Shown one piece after another: positions 42,099 to 53,548 of a stretch of DNA of 64,000 nucleotides; positions within the stretch are counted from its first letter, which is position 1; each line of letters starts with the position of its first letter. Position numbers and translations under genes: made by a program. The stretch is from Rhypophila decipiens (taxonomy: Eukaryota > Ascomycota > Sordariomycetes > Sordariales > Naviculisporaceae), in contig MU858109.1 in assembly GCA_033297075.1 (NCBI GenBank), forward strand, positions 1 through 64,000, read 5' to 3'. The notes below the pieces were generated by a model. It saw only the letters and a program-made list of their open reading frames with translations. It had not been told where the DNA came from and searched no databases.

Positions 42099-44180
42099 CT
42101 ACTTCGCCATCACCTCCAAGAAATCCCCAAAATCCTTCACAGTGCCCAGCCCAGTAACAAGATCATAGCCCTCCCTAGCTTCCCACCCTCGACTCCTAGG
42201 CCCGCCAGGAAAGCTACAGCCATAACTCTCTCCATGCACAATATCCTTAAGCACATCCCTCACCTCGCCCGAGTAAATTCTAGGATTCAACCAACCAAGA
42301 CTGCTCTTGCCCTCCCTCAGCCGCTTATCATTCACAAGCGCAATCATAGCCGCCACGACAGGTGTACTCGCACTCGTCCCCAGGACCTCTATAATCCGTC
42401 CGCCATAGCGAATCTGATATCCCGCGCCGACGGCACTGATATCGGGGATTGCCCGTCCAGTGATATTCACCCACTCGAGCCGTTCATCTCCATTCTTGAC
42501 CAAGTCATCCACCACAGGGTTGACAGCCTCGAATTGCCACTCTGGCCGTGCAAAGAAATCCGACAATCCGCCCGTAGAGAAATCAGCCGCCCTGACAGGA
42601 GGTCCATAATTATCCGTTGCCCCCACAGCGGTAACCCACGGACAACTCGCCGGAAAAGTCGGCACGAACTTCTTGAGGTTATTCCCATCATTGGTGATAC
42701 ACTGTGTCTGCGCCGTCCCGGCCGCACCTCCATCTCCAGTCGCCGCCAGCACCGATGTTCCTCTCGCCGCCAAGGCTGCGAACAAATCACATACCCGCTC
42801 CGCATAGGCCCTGGGCACACTCTTTTCGTCATCCGCATAGCTGATACTCAGCACATGGGGAATCTCGTCATCCGGTAGCGCAACTAATCCCTCCAAAAAC
42901 TCGAGATAAGGCTCATTGTCGCTCTCTTCCTCCGACAAAGCAGTCCCGTTCCAATCCAGTTTGGTGCCTCTCCCGCCAGTGATATAATACGTCACATTGG
43001 CAGGGTACCCAAGCGCAACAGCATACTCGACATCAAGCGAGGCTTCCATGCCAGCGTTGTACATGTTATCTTGCGGATTGATACCCCCGTTAAACGTATG
43101 CACCGAGAAATTGTAGAGCGGAGAGATCTCGGGGCTGTAGGCTTGTAAAAATGCAGATACGTCGGCGTGCATGATCCATTGTTCTAGAAAGCCTGCTATG
43201 CCGTATCGTACTGGGGAGGAGAGTAAAGGCGGGACTTCGGCTTCGGTCGAGTTGGGATCGGCAGATGAGGAACCGGAAGCGGCGGCGATCAAGGAGGTGG
43301 TGTAGTTCATGTTGTATAAGTTGCGGATACACTCGGGGAAGGTGCCTGTAAAGCAGGGCATATCGGTGCCGGATTCGTAGTCGAACGGGTTTGTCGAGTT
43401 GAGGGGTGAATCGGGCACGTATGGCCATGGGGCTGGGGGCTGGTCGTCGGTTGGTGGGGGAGGTGCCGAGGTTGAGGAGATGGTTACCGTTGATCGCTTG
43501 GAGACATCTCGTCGTCTATTTTGGATTATCTCGATTTGGTTCGCGTGTTGGTTGACGTGGTGGGAGCGCGGAGTCATAAAGTTCGTGAGGGGGTGTACAA
43601 AGGCAATGTCGCGACGGAGCCAGGTCGGTACGCTGTACGAGAGCGCTCGTAGCACGGGCTTGCTTGTGGGAATCTGGCGACGCGACAATTGCTCGCTTTT
43701 GCTTCCAGCCTCTATATTTGGCAGCGTGGCCGAGTCAAAGGAGTAGTAAGCCAGGTCGGCATCGAATAGGGACTTGATCGTTTGGACCGAGGCTTCGAAG
43801 CTGAGCATGCTGCCGTGGACCTTGGGGTGTCTGATGCCATTTGACTTGAGCCACCCGGTCACCGTATCAATGACTGCTTCATTTGGCTGACGGTACTGCC
43901 TGACCTCCTCCAGCGTCAGATGTTGGTAATCTGAGCTGCCCGATTTCCATTGTCGCGAAAGGTGGTCTTTTAGGTCTGTGATCCGAGACTCTCGAAGGGC
44001 GATGGAGATTTTGATCAGGTCAGATGCGCTCGCATTCTTGTGGAACTTCCAACCTTCTGGCAATTGCTTGTTCTGGACCTGTTCCAGGATAACTGTGGGT
44101 GCTGCAGCGGCAATTGACACGAGGGATAGCAGAACCCAGAGAACGGGCAGCCCAGTTCGGACGGGGGATCGAAACCACAT
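42099..44180 (-). CDS. Secreted sedolisin (S53) serine-carboxyl peptidase
   Basis: A 693-residue single-exon tripeptidyl-peptidase-like enzyme that works in acidic surroundings outside the cell or in vacuoles. Signal peptide 1-27 (ending SIAAAAP) is followed by the Pro-kumamolisin activation domain (about 28-225), ending in a basic, Kex2-like site (NRRRDVSKRS, cut after KR at 229). A Pro/Ser linker precedes the catalytic domain. The S53 residues are all present: Glu379 and Asp383 in MEASLDVEYA, Asp483 in ATGDGG, and Ser603 in GTSASTP; the Ca-binding Asp region is near the C-terminus (DIVHGESYGC, GLGT). The leucine in VLGTSASTP replaces the common Ser/Gly before GTS and is not catalytic. Full motif retention argues for activity. 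Confidence 0.95.
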   Translation of the reverse strand: MWFRSPVRTGLPVLWVLLSLVSIAAAAPTVILEQVQNKQLPEGWKFHKNASASDLIKISIALRESRITDLKDHLSRQWKSGSSDYQHLTLEEVRQYRQPNEAVIDTVTGWLKSNGIRHPKVHGSMLSFEASVQTIKSLFDADLAYYSFDSATLPNIEAGSKSEQLSRRQIPTSKPVLRALSYSVPTWLRRDIAFVHPLTNFMTPRSHHVNQHANQIEIIQNRRRDVSKRSTVTISSTSAPPPPTDDQPPAPWPYVPDSPLNSTNPFDYESGTDMPCFTGTFPECIRNLYNMNYTTSLIAAASGSSSADPNSTEAEVPPLLSSPVRYGIAGFLEQWIMHADVSAFLQAYSPEISPLYNFSVHTFNGGINPQDNMYNAGMEASLDVEYAVALGYPANVTYYITGGRGTKLDWNGTALSEEESDNEPYLEFLEGLVALPDDEIPHVLSISYADDEKSVPRAYAERVCDLFAALAARGTSVLAATGDGGAAGTAQTQCITNDGNNLKKFVPTFPASCPWVTAVGATDNYGPPVRAADFSTGGLSDFFARPEWQFEAVNPVVDDLVKNGDERLEWVNITGRAIPDISAVGAGYQIRYGGRIIEVLGTSASTPVVAAMIALVNDKRLREGKSSLGWLNPRIYSGEVRDVLKDIVHGESYGCSFPGGPRSRGWEAREGYDLVTGLGTVKDFGDFLEVMAK

Positions 44181-45178
44181 CTTGTCAAGACTCCTAACCA
44201 GCCAGGAGGTTCAGTCGTCGGTCTTGCCGGATGAAGGAGGAGAGGCAATATGCTAGAGACAGTAACTGTCTCCAATTGGAACCAAATCACCACATTATTC
44301 GTTGATCGATCCCGTGCTGTCCGAGTCCTTGGAGTGTTAAAGATTGGAGCTTTGAACGCCTTTGTGGTCACCATGGGTACTTTGGGTGCAAAGAAAGTGG
44401 AGGGGTATTGAAGGTATAAGAACCGAAGTTGAAAGGTACGATTACCAATCTACCAGGTAGCGAAAGGGGTACACTCGGAATCTCACTCGATCTGCCAAGT
44501 GTTCCGATCCAGCCGGATTTAAAGCGCCGCCAACGACAAGACGGAGATCACTGGACTCTCCGTGGTTATGTCATGAACGGTTGGACTCGATTGCTGCTTG
44601 TTGAGAGAAAATGCCCGTTGTCGGTGCCATGCGGGTCGCGTTCCTGAGCCGGGCCTTCAGGGAATCACGGAACCGTTCACCAGCTGCTCCCTCCAAATGG
44701 ATGCCAAGAGCAGCGACAAATATACAGGCCCTCTCGCCACCAAAGAAAGACATATCAGTAGTTCCTACCAAGCCAAATGAGAGTGCGGATATTCACGACC
44801 CGTCCCCGCATGGATTATCACTTTGGGAGAATAATATATTACAGTGGGTCTTGGCAACAGTCTTTCTGCAGATGCACTTCAGCCGGGAGTGAAAACGTGA
44901 GCAGCGGATATATTGTTCCTGCACCAAATCTGGTCCTTTTTGCTACCTGACCCAGATGCCCACGGCTATATTAAGTCCTCCACAATCGCCATCCAGCATG
45001 CTACCTAGTTAGGCCACAACATGGAGCGGAATGTCTGTCATCTAGCCTAGCTTAGATAGCGTCTCCACGCCAAAGTACCTCCAGCCAGATTCCCTTCCCT
45101 GCCCTGTAGCAAACCAAAAATAGCCATTCCCTCCCTAGATACACAACTGGTACAACTTCTATTTGCTTGACTTGCTTC
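44181..45178. other. Intergenic region
   Basis: 1 kb holding the sedolisin promoter and the F-box gene 3' flank. No gene or repeat is recognised. Confidence 0.5.
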
Positions 45179-47273
45179 TCACCTCAAATGAGACTCGTCG
45201 CGCATATAAGGAAATGGGTGCGGATCAAGGATCGCATTGGGGTCTCGGGCCTGAGTCCAGTGAAAGATGAGAGGAGCGGGCCAAGACCGGTAGAAGAGCT
45301 CCACACATCCAACCTCCTTATCAAACATTTCTTCCAAGACGAGGACCCCATATCGATTGCGATCAATTCGCCAGAAATAGTCCGTCACCGCGATGAACCT
45401 CAACCCAGGCAGCAGTTGCGCATAGTAGCGCGCCAGATCCTCTAGCTGCATTTTCTCGGGAGTCTCCCACGCTTCGTCATCCTCATGGGCAAACACTCTG
45501 ATCGCCAGCACCTTCAGCTTTGTAAGACGTGGTAGCTGAACGTGGATTGCTCTCTCGATGTCGGGCTGCACTTCCATTCCACCGCGGCGCCAGGTTCTAC
45601 GCGTAGGAATGTCCATGGCCAAGCCTTCCAGTGTGAGTCTGGTCGTGTTGACCAGAAATTCCAGGCTCTCGATTGCTTCCTTAACTTGCCAGCAATAGGG
45701 GTACTTGTCGTCTTCGGGTGAAGAGGGGTCGGAGGTCGACGGATCGGCAACATCAGCGGTATCCTCGACAGCGAGGGTTATATTGAGCATTCGAAAGGGC
45801 AGACTGATGTCGGCCGGCTCAATAGACGATCCGTCTTGTGCTTTGGCCAACTGACCAACGGTGTCCGCAAAGTGGGCGTAGGGATACATGGTGAAGCAAT
45901 CCAGAAGCCTGGAAGGTGGTCGCCCGTCTGAATATGGAGCAGCAAACTTGGAGAATAATTCGATCATCGAAGGGCTGTGCATCGCGAACCATAGATACCT
46001 CAGGCGCGGGCACTTCTCGGGGTCGAATGCACCCACTGCGTTGGACAGGGGATCGGTGTCATGTCCGGTCGTGTCGTTCAGTATGGTCAACGACTCCAAG
46101 TATGACACATCTGTCAACTTTTGGAGACTGGATTCCTCGGGTGGGTAGATATCGCGCCCACAGTGGAGGGACTTGAGCCTGAGACGGGATCCTCCCATCG
46201 CCCCGTACTCATCGCACAGCTTCTCGAAGAACAGAGAACCGTCAGTCGGATAGGGTTCAAGAGACAAGCCCAGGTGTTCAAGTTGCAAACAGTGGCGCAA
46301 CACGTCGACGAGGGCCCCTCTCTGGATAATCAGATCGCCGTATATCTCATAGTAGCTGAAGTATCGCAGATTCTGGACAAACGGCAGCCCCTGGGTGATC
46401 AAGTCCCGAAGACGCCATTCCAGCGCCCTTGTCATCGCAAGGCACATTTGCTCTGTCAGGAGCGGGTCGAAGGCCGCCCTTTCTGCGTCCCACTGCCCGC
46501 CCATACCCGGTGTCTCGCCGCCAAGGAGCTCTCCATACGCATTTCCGGGGAAAGACACGCTAAGGCCCTTGAGCTTTGGGCAGTGCACCTTGATGACATC
46601 GAGCGTCTGGGAATCCATGGAGGAGCTGTCCCACCTTGAGGGTGAGAGTCAGTACATGGACAAGGACTCGAGAAGGGGTTGTGATAAATGTGGGCCAAGC
46701 TTACTGTAGAATTCGAAGCTCGGGCATTCGCTGCAGAATGTCGCATAGGTGCAGGTTGAAAACGGCAGGATTCCCAGGCCATACCATGCGGACTATGGCC
46801 TTGCGGACATGGTGCAACTTGGAGCTGCGCTTGGCAGACCAGCCGCTGTTGCTATCTCGATTGTTCACGCTGAGCCAATTGCCCACAATCTCAACTTCTC
46901 GATACAAGAAGTAGGAAAACTCGACGTCGAACTGTCTACTTGTCTGACAGAGCGCGCTGAGCGTAGACTTGGAGATGATCTTGAAGGGAGTCTGGAGTTA
47001 GTATGGACAGATCTTGAGCAGAATAGGGGCTCAGGGGTAAGCAAATAAAGTTGAGCGGGGTCCACCAGTGACCACAGTCTTGAAGGAAAAGGCAAATAAA
47101 CGAACCCTCTCTCCCAAGCAACGGAGCATGTCGGACGAGGTAAAAAAGCGCCGCATGCTAGCGGGGCCAGCGTTCTGCGCGTTCTGCTCCCCGGTGTCCT
47201 GCTCAGGGGTTGGGGCCTCCGCAATCCTGGAGGTGGAGGAACGGAAGCTCTGGAATCTAGTTTCCCGATCCAT
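45179..47273 (-). CDS. F-box/LRR-like protein, 3 exons
   Basis: A protein of about 636 residues. Exons are 47273-47106 (first exon less certain, donor GTTCGT), 46991-46705 and 46634-45179; introns are 114 bp (CTAAC branch) and 70 bp. The F-box-like block spans the first junction: FKIISKSTLSALCQTSRQFDVEFSYFLYREVEI. After it come leucine-rich segments typical of fungal F-box proteins: MPELRILQWDSSSMDSQTLDVIKVHCPKLKGLSVSF, LRYFSYYEIYGD, CLQLEHLGLSLEP, YLESLTILNDTT, CPRLRYLWFAM and LPRLTKLKVLAIRVF. The repeats are irregular. The presumed role is substrate recognition for an SCF ubiquitin ligase, but fungal genomes hold many such orphans with unknown targets. No signal peptide or membrane segment. 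Confidence 0.78.
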
Positions 47274-48070
47274 GATGTGCTTGTCTGGTGAGGATGGATG
47301 CAAGTTGTTGAATCAGGAAAGGGATGCAAAGTTGCTGGAGGGGAATTTTTGGAAGGTGGAAGATGATGGAAAGGCGGTGGGTGAACAGGGAGCTGCTGGT
47401 GGGGTCAAGCAGAAGGTTCCCGAGAGTGTGTTTGCCAAGATGTGGCTTCCTGATGGTTGTGACCAATCAATGTCCGTGCTTGGTGACGGATCGAGTACCT
47501 GTGGCTTGGGCTGTGGTTGGTGACACCTCCCATGCTGAGGTGTGACACACCTTACCTACCCCTAGACCATGACCTCCATAAGTTTCTGTCCAAGTTGGTA
47601 TTAGGTAATGACTGGTTCGTTTAAATGATTCATTCGGCCATAGTATTTTCCTAACCCAACCCCTTTACTTGTGTCAAGTATCCACAAAACACGCGATTCT
47701 TTGATGCGCGTGTCATCTTTTGCCCGTGTAGTTCAGCGGTTTTGTGTAGCTTTTTAGATTTTCTATGGGAATGGTACCTCCCGAACATAAGCCTCGGCAA
47801 ACTTTAAGTGTCGTCACAGGACTGCTCGTGTTCAAGTTTCGTTGAAGCCGGACCATACAACTGGAAGTTCGGTTGTTCATGAGCAACAACCAAAACCTGG
47901 ATATGACTGAGTCCTTGTCTGTATGATACGAGCCTTTTTTCATTCATCTATAAGAAGACTAGATCACGACCAGAACCTGATATGTGGTTTGTTCAGTCTA
48001 GCTGTTTTTAAATATCAGCACATGTCGTTTTTTCGCTAGACGTTGAATGGCCGGTGAGGTGGCAGCCATC
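47274..48070. other. Intergenic between two F-box genes, left part
   Basis: No gene is recognised. This region includes the upstream sequence of the F-box/LRR gene, up to the MITE. Confidence 0.5.
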
Positions 48071-48451
48071 TTTTCCATGAGGGGGTCTAACGGGACTGTC
48101 ATGAACGTCACTTTCAACTGTAAGCCCGTGCACACAAGGTGCACACCCATGACCAAGGTCAATTAACTAATTTTGTATGGCGATACTACAGAATATATGG
48201 ACTCCAAACTTACCTCCTTCGTCTCAATTAAAACGACTATACTTAATTGAAGCGACTGCACTCAATTGAAGACCGCGGTGAATTGAAGTGATTAAAAGGT
48301 ATAAGCCCATTTTTACATTGGTATAGCCATACAGAAAACGACTTTTGCATAGGTTGTGACCTCGGCCGAGAGTTGGGGGTTAGGGTTGTGTGGGGGGGTT
48401 ACAGTTGAAAGTGACGTTTATGACAGTCCCGTTAGACCTCCTCTTTTCCAT
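48071..48451. mobile_element. MITE, hAT-like, with 45-bp TIRs and 8-bp TSD
   Basis: The element proper is 48079-48443 (365 bp). The left end starts GAGGGGGTCTAACGGGACTG, and the reverse complement of the right end starts GAGGAGGTCTAACGGGACTG. The terminal inverted repeats match over 45 bp with two differences. Both ends are flanked by the identical octamer TTTTCCAT (48071-48078 and 48444-48451), an 8-bp target-site duplication as made by hAT-superfamily transposases. There is no ORF inside, so it is non-autonomous and depends on a transposase elsewhere. Three AATTGAA words lie at 48240-48290. Near-identical ends and a perfect duplication suggest a recent insertion. Confidence 0.9.
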
Positions 48452-48910
48452 GTCGAGACGAACACCATAGAATAACTCTACAGTAGTTAATTACATCCAG
48501 ATGTCCATTCCTTCACCAGTTCAAGTCCTCGCCGCGTATATGAAAAGCGGCAAGGCCTGAACCTGGTACAGAATACAGATATGGCTGTACCATGCTGGGA
48601 GACCAGTATGAATGTGAGAAAGCAATGGAATAGCATATGCCAAAAGCTTTGAGTGACATGTTACAAGCTGATATTGCCCGACCCAGCCATACCGTTTACG
48701 TTTACATAAGAGAGCGTGGCAATATGCAAAGTCAACGGGAAAAGTGAGCAAGCTCGGCAACTGTACAACAGTATATTTTCTACATAAACCATCTTCCGCT
48801 TTTCCCTCGGCAAATCTGCACACATCAAAAGGCATCGAGGCCTTGCCTCAGTTCATGCGATCTGGCCGTAAGTCCCGTGACCCGCGATTTCGATACTCCA
48901 GTCCGCACAA
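48452..48910. other. Intergenic, 3' flank of second F-box-like gene
   Basis: Downstream of the second F-box-like gene. No gene is seen. Confidence 0.5.
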
Positions 48911-50635
48911 TTACCAATCATAATGCGCCCAAGACTCGTATGGAAACAGCTTCTTATCAATCCTCCAGCGCTCCTGACCCCTCTTCCACTCCCACTGGAT
49001 CTCGTGCGCACGCCTCAACCGGGCAGGTTCGAATCTGGCCAGATGTAGAGCCAGATGTAGAGAGTGTCTTGGTCCGTGGCCTTGGGTCGCTTCCCAAAAC
49101 TTGGCCTGCTCGTCCATGCTGATCTCTCCCAGCTTCCAATTATCCAGCAACTTCATCCACAGCCAGGCATACTTATCCACCCTGTTGACAATGAGACGAC
49201 GATCCGGGCTGAGATGCTCCTGGACAAGTCCACCCGCCGGCAAGAGTCCCAGTTGGGTAAGGAGCAGAGGGTCAAAGAGATAAACGCCCACATCTCGAAA
49301 GGCATAAGCAGGCATCTTCTCCAGCCGGATGTTTCCGAAACTTGACAGGTTGGGGCGCACAACGTTTTGTACAAATGTCCAGGCTGGAGTTTCGTCGGGG
49401 TCCGCTGGAATCACCGGCCTCATGTTGCAATACTCGGAATCGGGGGGCCGAAAGTCTGGGCCAACGCGCTGGCGAGAAACTTCCGATCCGCTGGCGTCTG
49501 CCTGTCCCAACTCTAGGCGCATTAAATTGAATGTGGCCTCGGCCTCTCGAACTCGTTGAATACTTGGCGGTTGGTATGAGAAGGCGCAGCGGGATCCCCA
49601 GGAAGGATTATCCGTGCCCATGATCTTGCACGTCGAAGGAAGTCTGGATGGGCCATGCTTGCGAGACCACTCGTACCCGTAACAGTTCTCGATAGTCTCC
49701 GTCACCACATATGGCAACGAATCCAGCCACATGCGTACAGAGGCCGAACCGCTCTGCCCGAGTCCTGTCGGTGGCCTCGGACGATGGAGGACCTCAAGTT
49801 CGTCGAGGAGGTGGACGACAGTCAAGACCTGCTCCCGCACGTGAGAATGGAAGAACGTGGATAGGTAATCGAAGCCGGCATGGCTTTCAAGTGGAAGGCC
49901 GTGGAAATAAGTATCTGGATTTCCTGACAGGTTTGTCCAACCTCCTTGTTCAATCTCGATCTTCAATTCATAGAAGTAATTCAATCGCCAGATGGCGAGC
50001 ATCGTAATTTCCTCTGTAGACTGTGACCACGTAAAATCCTGATGGTACCAAACCGGTGATGGCATTTCAGCCGCGATGGGAGCCGGAATCGGCGGCTGGA
50101 CCTGGCTGTCCAGGCGACCCAGCATGGACCGGCATTTTGACAGGCTTCGCTCGAGACAGAGATGGGCAAGATTGTGGATGTGATACGCTTCGTGGAGCAG
50201 CTTGAGTAGTCCAGACTTGGGCACAGGGGCGTCAAATTTAGCGAATGGCCGCATCCTTTTCACCCTGTTGGTATGGGCGCCGGTGGAGATTGACGGTCTC
50301 TGGAGAGGGGCTCGCGCGAAGCGAATGTAGACAGATCCTCGCATCAGGTGGACCATCCGCCCGGGGGTAGAACCGCATTCCATGACAGAATCGACGATCT
50401 CGGTGGCCTCCCGGGCGGAGTAATTTTCGAAAACTTTGTACAGTCTCTTCGATGCCGTAATCAATGCCCATAGGGAGTGGAGGTCGTCGACTTGTTTCAT
50501 TATCGGAAACAGTAGTTCAACTGCCAGGTTATTGAGGCTGGCGGCCCTGACGTAGCCGGTCATCGAGTCTGTTATGGTGGGAGGAAGTGCATCGTGCTCT
50601 CCAGCTTTGGGAGGCATGACGGTCGCGTTTTCCAT
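48911..50635 (-). CDS. F-box-like orphan protein, 574 residues
   Basis: A single-exon protein whose first ATG lies at 50635; the open frame continues upstream without an ATG. Near the N-terminus, LNNLAVELLFPIMKQVDDLHSLWALITASKRLYKVFENY matches an F-box-like helix-turn arrangement (L-x-x-E-L-x-x-x-I ... L-x-x-L-x-x-x-S-x-x-x-Y). The rest is a long helical-looking region rich in Trp, His and Arg, without leucine-rich repeats. It ends in W-rich segments (AHEIQWEWKRGQERWRIDKKLFPYESWAHYDW) seen in uncharacterised fungal F-box-type proteins. There are no membrane or secretion signals. Function is unknown; recruitment to an SCF complex is a weak inference from the N-terminal block. Confidence 0.72.
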   Translation of the reverse strand: MENATVMPPKAGEHDALPPTITDSMTGYVRAASLNNLAVELLFPIMKQVDDLHSLWALITASKRLYKVFENYSAREATEIVDSVMECGSTPGRMVHLMRGSVYIRFARAPLQRPSISTGAHTNRVKRMRPFAKFDAPVPKSGLLKLLHEAYHIHNLAHLCLERSLSKCRSMLGRLDSQVQPPIPAPIAAEMPSPVWYHQDFTWSQSTEEITMLAIWRLNYFYELKIEIEQGGWTNLSGNPDTYFHGLPLESHAGFDYLSTFFHSHVREQVLTVVHLLDELEVLHRPRPPTGLGQSGSASVRMWLDSLPYVVTETIENCYGYEWSRKHGPSRLPSTCKIMGTDNPSWGSRCAFSYQPPSIQRVREAEATFNLMRLELGQADASGSEVSRQRVGPDFRPPDSEYCNMRPVIPADPDETPAWTFVQNVVRPNLSSFGNIRLEKMPAYAFRDVGVYLFDPLLLTQLGLLPAGGLVQEHLSPDRRLIVNRVDKYAWLWMKLLDNWKLGEISMDEQAKFWEATQGHGPRHSLHLALHLARFEPARLRRAHEIQWEWKRGQERWRIDKKLFPYESWAHYDW

Positions 50636-53548
50636 TTTCAGAGTCGCGGGTCCAAATTTGTTGAACTCTTGAGCCTGGAACCTCTGCGCGCGACGGCAAG
50701 AGGGTAGAAGGAAAGCGTAGGTAGAAGGAAGCCCCGTACACCAGAAGGCTGGAATGGTTGGGCTTTGAATTTGATTTTTGGGAATGGCGTAGGAGGTACA
50801 GGCTACAGCTCGACGATGTGCGTTGCTCGGTTTGAAAAGACGGAAGGTTGAGTGCAACTTCCAGGTTCCAGCTTCTACGGTCGTCGATACTGACACGGGG
50901 TACACGGCTTGCTACAATTCCTGTATCCGTACGTACTAGGATGGTCCTTGTACAAGGAGAAAGGGCCACAAGCGGTCAAGCCTGCGAAGAGGGGTGGCGA
51001 CAAGTCAGTGTAAACTCGTTTTCTCCATTTAATTTGGACTGTACAAAGATCACGATGGATCTAAATACTCTCTTAGCGGTTCGTTAATATTCACATGGTA
51101 CATTTCAAGCATATCGTCACGTCAAAGTCCAAGTTCTGCATTTCTACCACATCCTCCTTTTGGTTCTGTATCCCCACTCCTTCCTCCAATCTAGACACGT
51201 CTTCGCACTACCAGTGGCTTTCTAGCACCACAGCAATGGGAAAGATACCGGGTTTTAGAGCTCCCATGCCAAATTCGCATTTATTTCTCCGCAGCTATGA
51301 CGCTATATATTAATCAAGGGCACCCCTGGCGTCCCCGTTGGCCATTGCCATGTCTCACCAGAGCTAGCATGTGTCTTCGAGAATTGAATTCGTACATAGA
51401 CGCTACATTCTCGAAGATGGGAACACAGCTAGGTTATCACCAGTTGGCCCTGATTCTATGCTACCTGGTCTATGCCAGCCTTCTCCACAGCCCATCACGA
51501 CCTTTGGTGCCGACGGCTGGCTTCCCAACATCAGCCTTTCGCTATGAAGATTGACAGTTGCCCACGGTTATGTAGAACCACAGGAGACCTGCTCTACGGT
51601 CGGGCAGCTCGCCCATCTGAAGTCTGTCGCCAAAATCCTGTTTTGTGTGTTGAGAGCGTCCGACGTCCACCTCGAGATCAAACGGGGCGACTCGGAGACA
51701 TCATGGAAGTTCGTCGCCCCCTTAACAGTGGTATCTGCGCTCTCCGCCAGTTCCAGTCTGGTGTCCACAAAGCCGGTGCCTTGCAACTGAGTTCGCCAAC
51801 TTCGCCTCTACCTTGTCTTTCGCGTGTCGAAAGATGGTTTCCTGGTAATACTCGAGACATCGCAAGACTATTTTCCCTCCTTCAACCGAAAGTGTAATTC
51901 AAAGGTTTTGCTATTCAAACTGGCGTCGCCCTCCGTGACTCCTTCCTACCAGGATGCGAAGGTGGATTAAGCAACGTAATGCCGGAGCCTCGTGGCCGTT
52001 GTTCTGAATGCTGTCGATGTTGAGGCTGGTGGTTCGCCATTTCTTCGAGGCAAGTCGCTACGAGAGATGGTTTCGCGGGGATTGCAGGAGTCGCTCTGCT
52101 CGTGATCGAACTGTCGGTCGTTTACCTACAACGAACGGCCGTTAACTTTGCACTTGTGTACAAATGGCGGGAATGGAGAGAACGGTCAGGGCGCAGGAAT
52201 GGGAGCAGCGTTGCCCAGGAGTTCCGGGCTGTTGTACACAACTGGTACATGTGGTCTTGGAACCATTGACGGGTGGCATGGACTCGAGACACCGTGGCCA
52301 GCTGGATGGGACATTGTACCGTGAAAACGGTTGAAGCGGGAATGTGGGAGGTTCGAGAGAGCGCGATTACAAATACAAGCCAGAAATCAAATCTACCGAC
52401 AGTTCAAGGTCAGCTTGGGAACTGCTTTCTCAGATAGTTGTACCAACCCAGTGCGCCCGCGAAGCACAGTCAATGGTCTCGTAATTCCTCAAGCCCGATC
52501 TCTAGAACGTGCAAAGAAAGAACAACCACTCCACGTATTTGCGGTCCTCCAGCAGACACCGAGTTTTCCCTTATTATTGACGCCCGGCACGGGCCAAATA
52601 TGGAAGTCGTGTAGGGTCGTACTTTCTATCCTAATAATAAGAGATGGGCCTCCGGAGATACAGGGCAGCCGCGAGAAGCTTTGCGGTCGTTTTCCTCGAC
52701 CACAGGCAGGTCCAAGCACCTAGTCCTTGCGCCTGTCCCCACCGAGCCGCCTTGGAGCTTGGGTAGGCAAAGGGTTTACCTCCATGTCAGGGAGGCATTT
52801 GGTCTCAGGGAGCCACAGTCTTGCTTCCTTTCCATCCAGTACCACTCCCGGCCAGAAGACTTGAGTAGATACCTATCATACAGAACTACGATTGTGGGCA
52901 GAGCTTCCCAGCTTCACTCAAGTCCACTTGTCGGTTGTCTACAGTTAGACTAGTCAAGGGGACGTTTTGTCTACCAAGTAAAACGACGAGATCGAGTCAT
53001 GATCAGCCACCGGGAGTGGTGCTACGGATAATCCACCCATAGGTTCTGGTTGTACAGGTACCAGGGCACAATAGACATGGGAAGAAGAAAAGAGATTGAG
53101 TCAAGGATCTCTGTAGGGCTACCTACCTTACGTGCTCAGGCTCAGCCGATTCATCCGGCTAACCCTGGCACCGGTGAAGGCCCGACGTCACATGTGAGCC
53201 AATAGATGGAAACAGTCTCACCGTCCCGTTCTCGCAGGGGGTCGCCTGACCAGACGGAACACGAAGGAGCCAAATAAAACTTGAAGGAAGCCGGAATGCG
53301 GAGGAGAGCGCGTCATCCGCCGAGAGCCGACTTCAGTCTTCGCACACCGATGTACCGCCCGGCCCGACGAGCAATGGCTCTCTCCCCGCCTATTTGATAC
53401 CCTTGTTTTCCTGCTCTTGGAACTTCTTCTTCCTTTTGCAAACCAAATCTTCCTCAAACCTCAAAATTCAAACTTCACACCTCCAACACCTGCATTCAGC
53501 ACCACAACTACATTCGGCTTTCAGCTTCACACACCGCTCTCGGAAGCA
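50636..53548. other. Long intergenic region without a recognised gene
   Basis: 2.9 kb. The longest frame (51472-51897, 141 codons) shows no family features. A perfect 11-bp inverted repeat, TCTTCGAGAAT/ATTCTCGAAGA, lies at 51374-51384 and 51407-51417 and could form a small hairpin. The right end is the promoter of the secreted protein at 53549, with a pyrimidine-rich leader at 53395-53540. Confidence 0.45.

Noticed and set aside
51472..51897. 141-codon frame in the 50.6-53.5 kb gap
   Set aside because: No recognisable motif; both strands give similar featureless frames.
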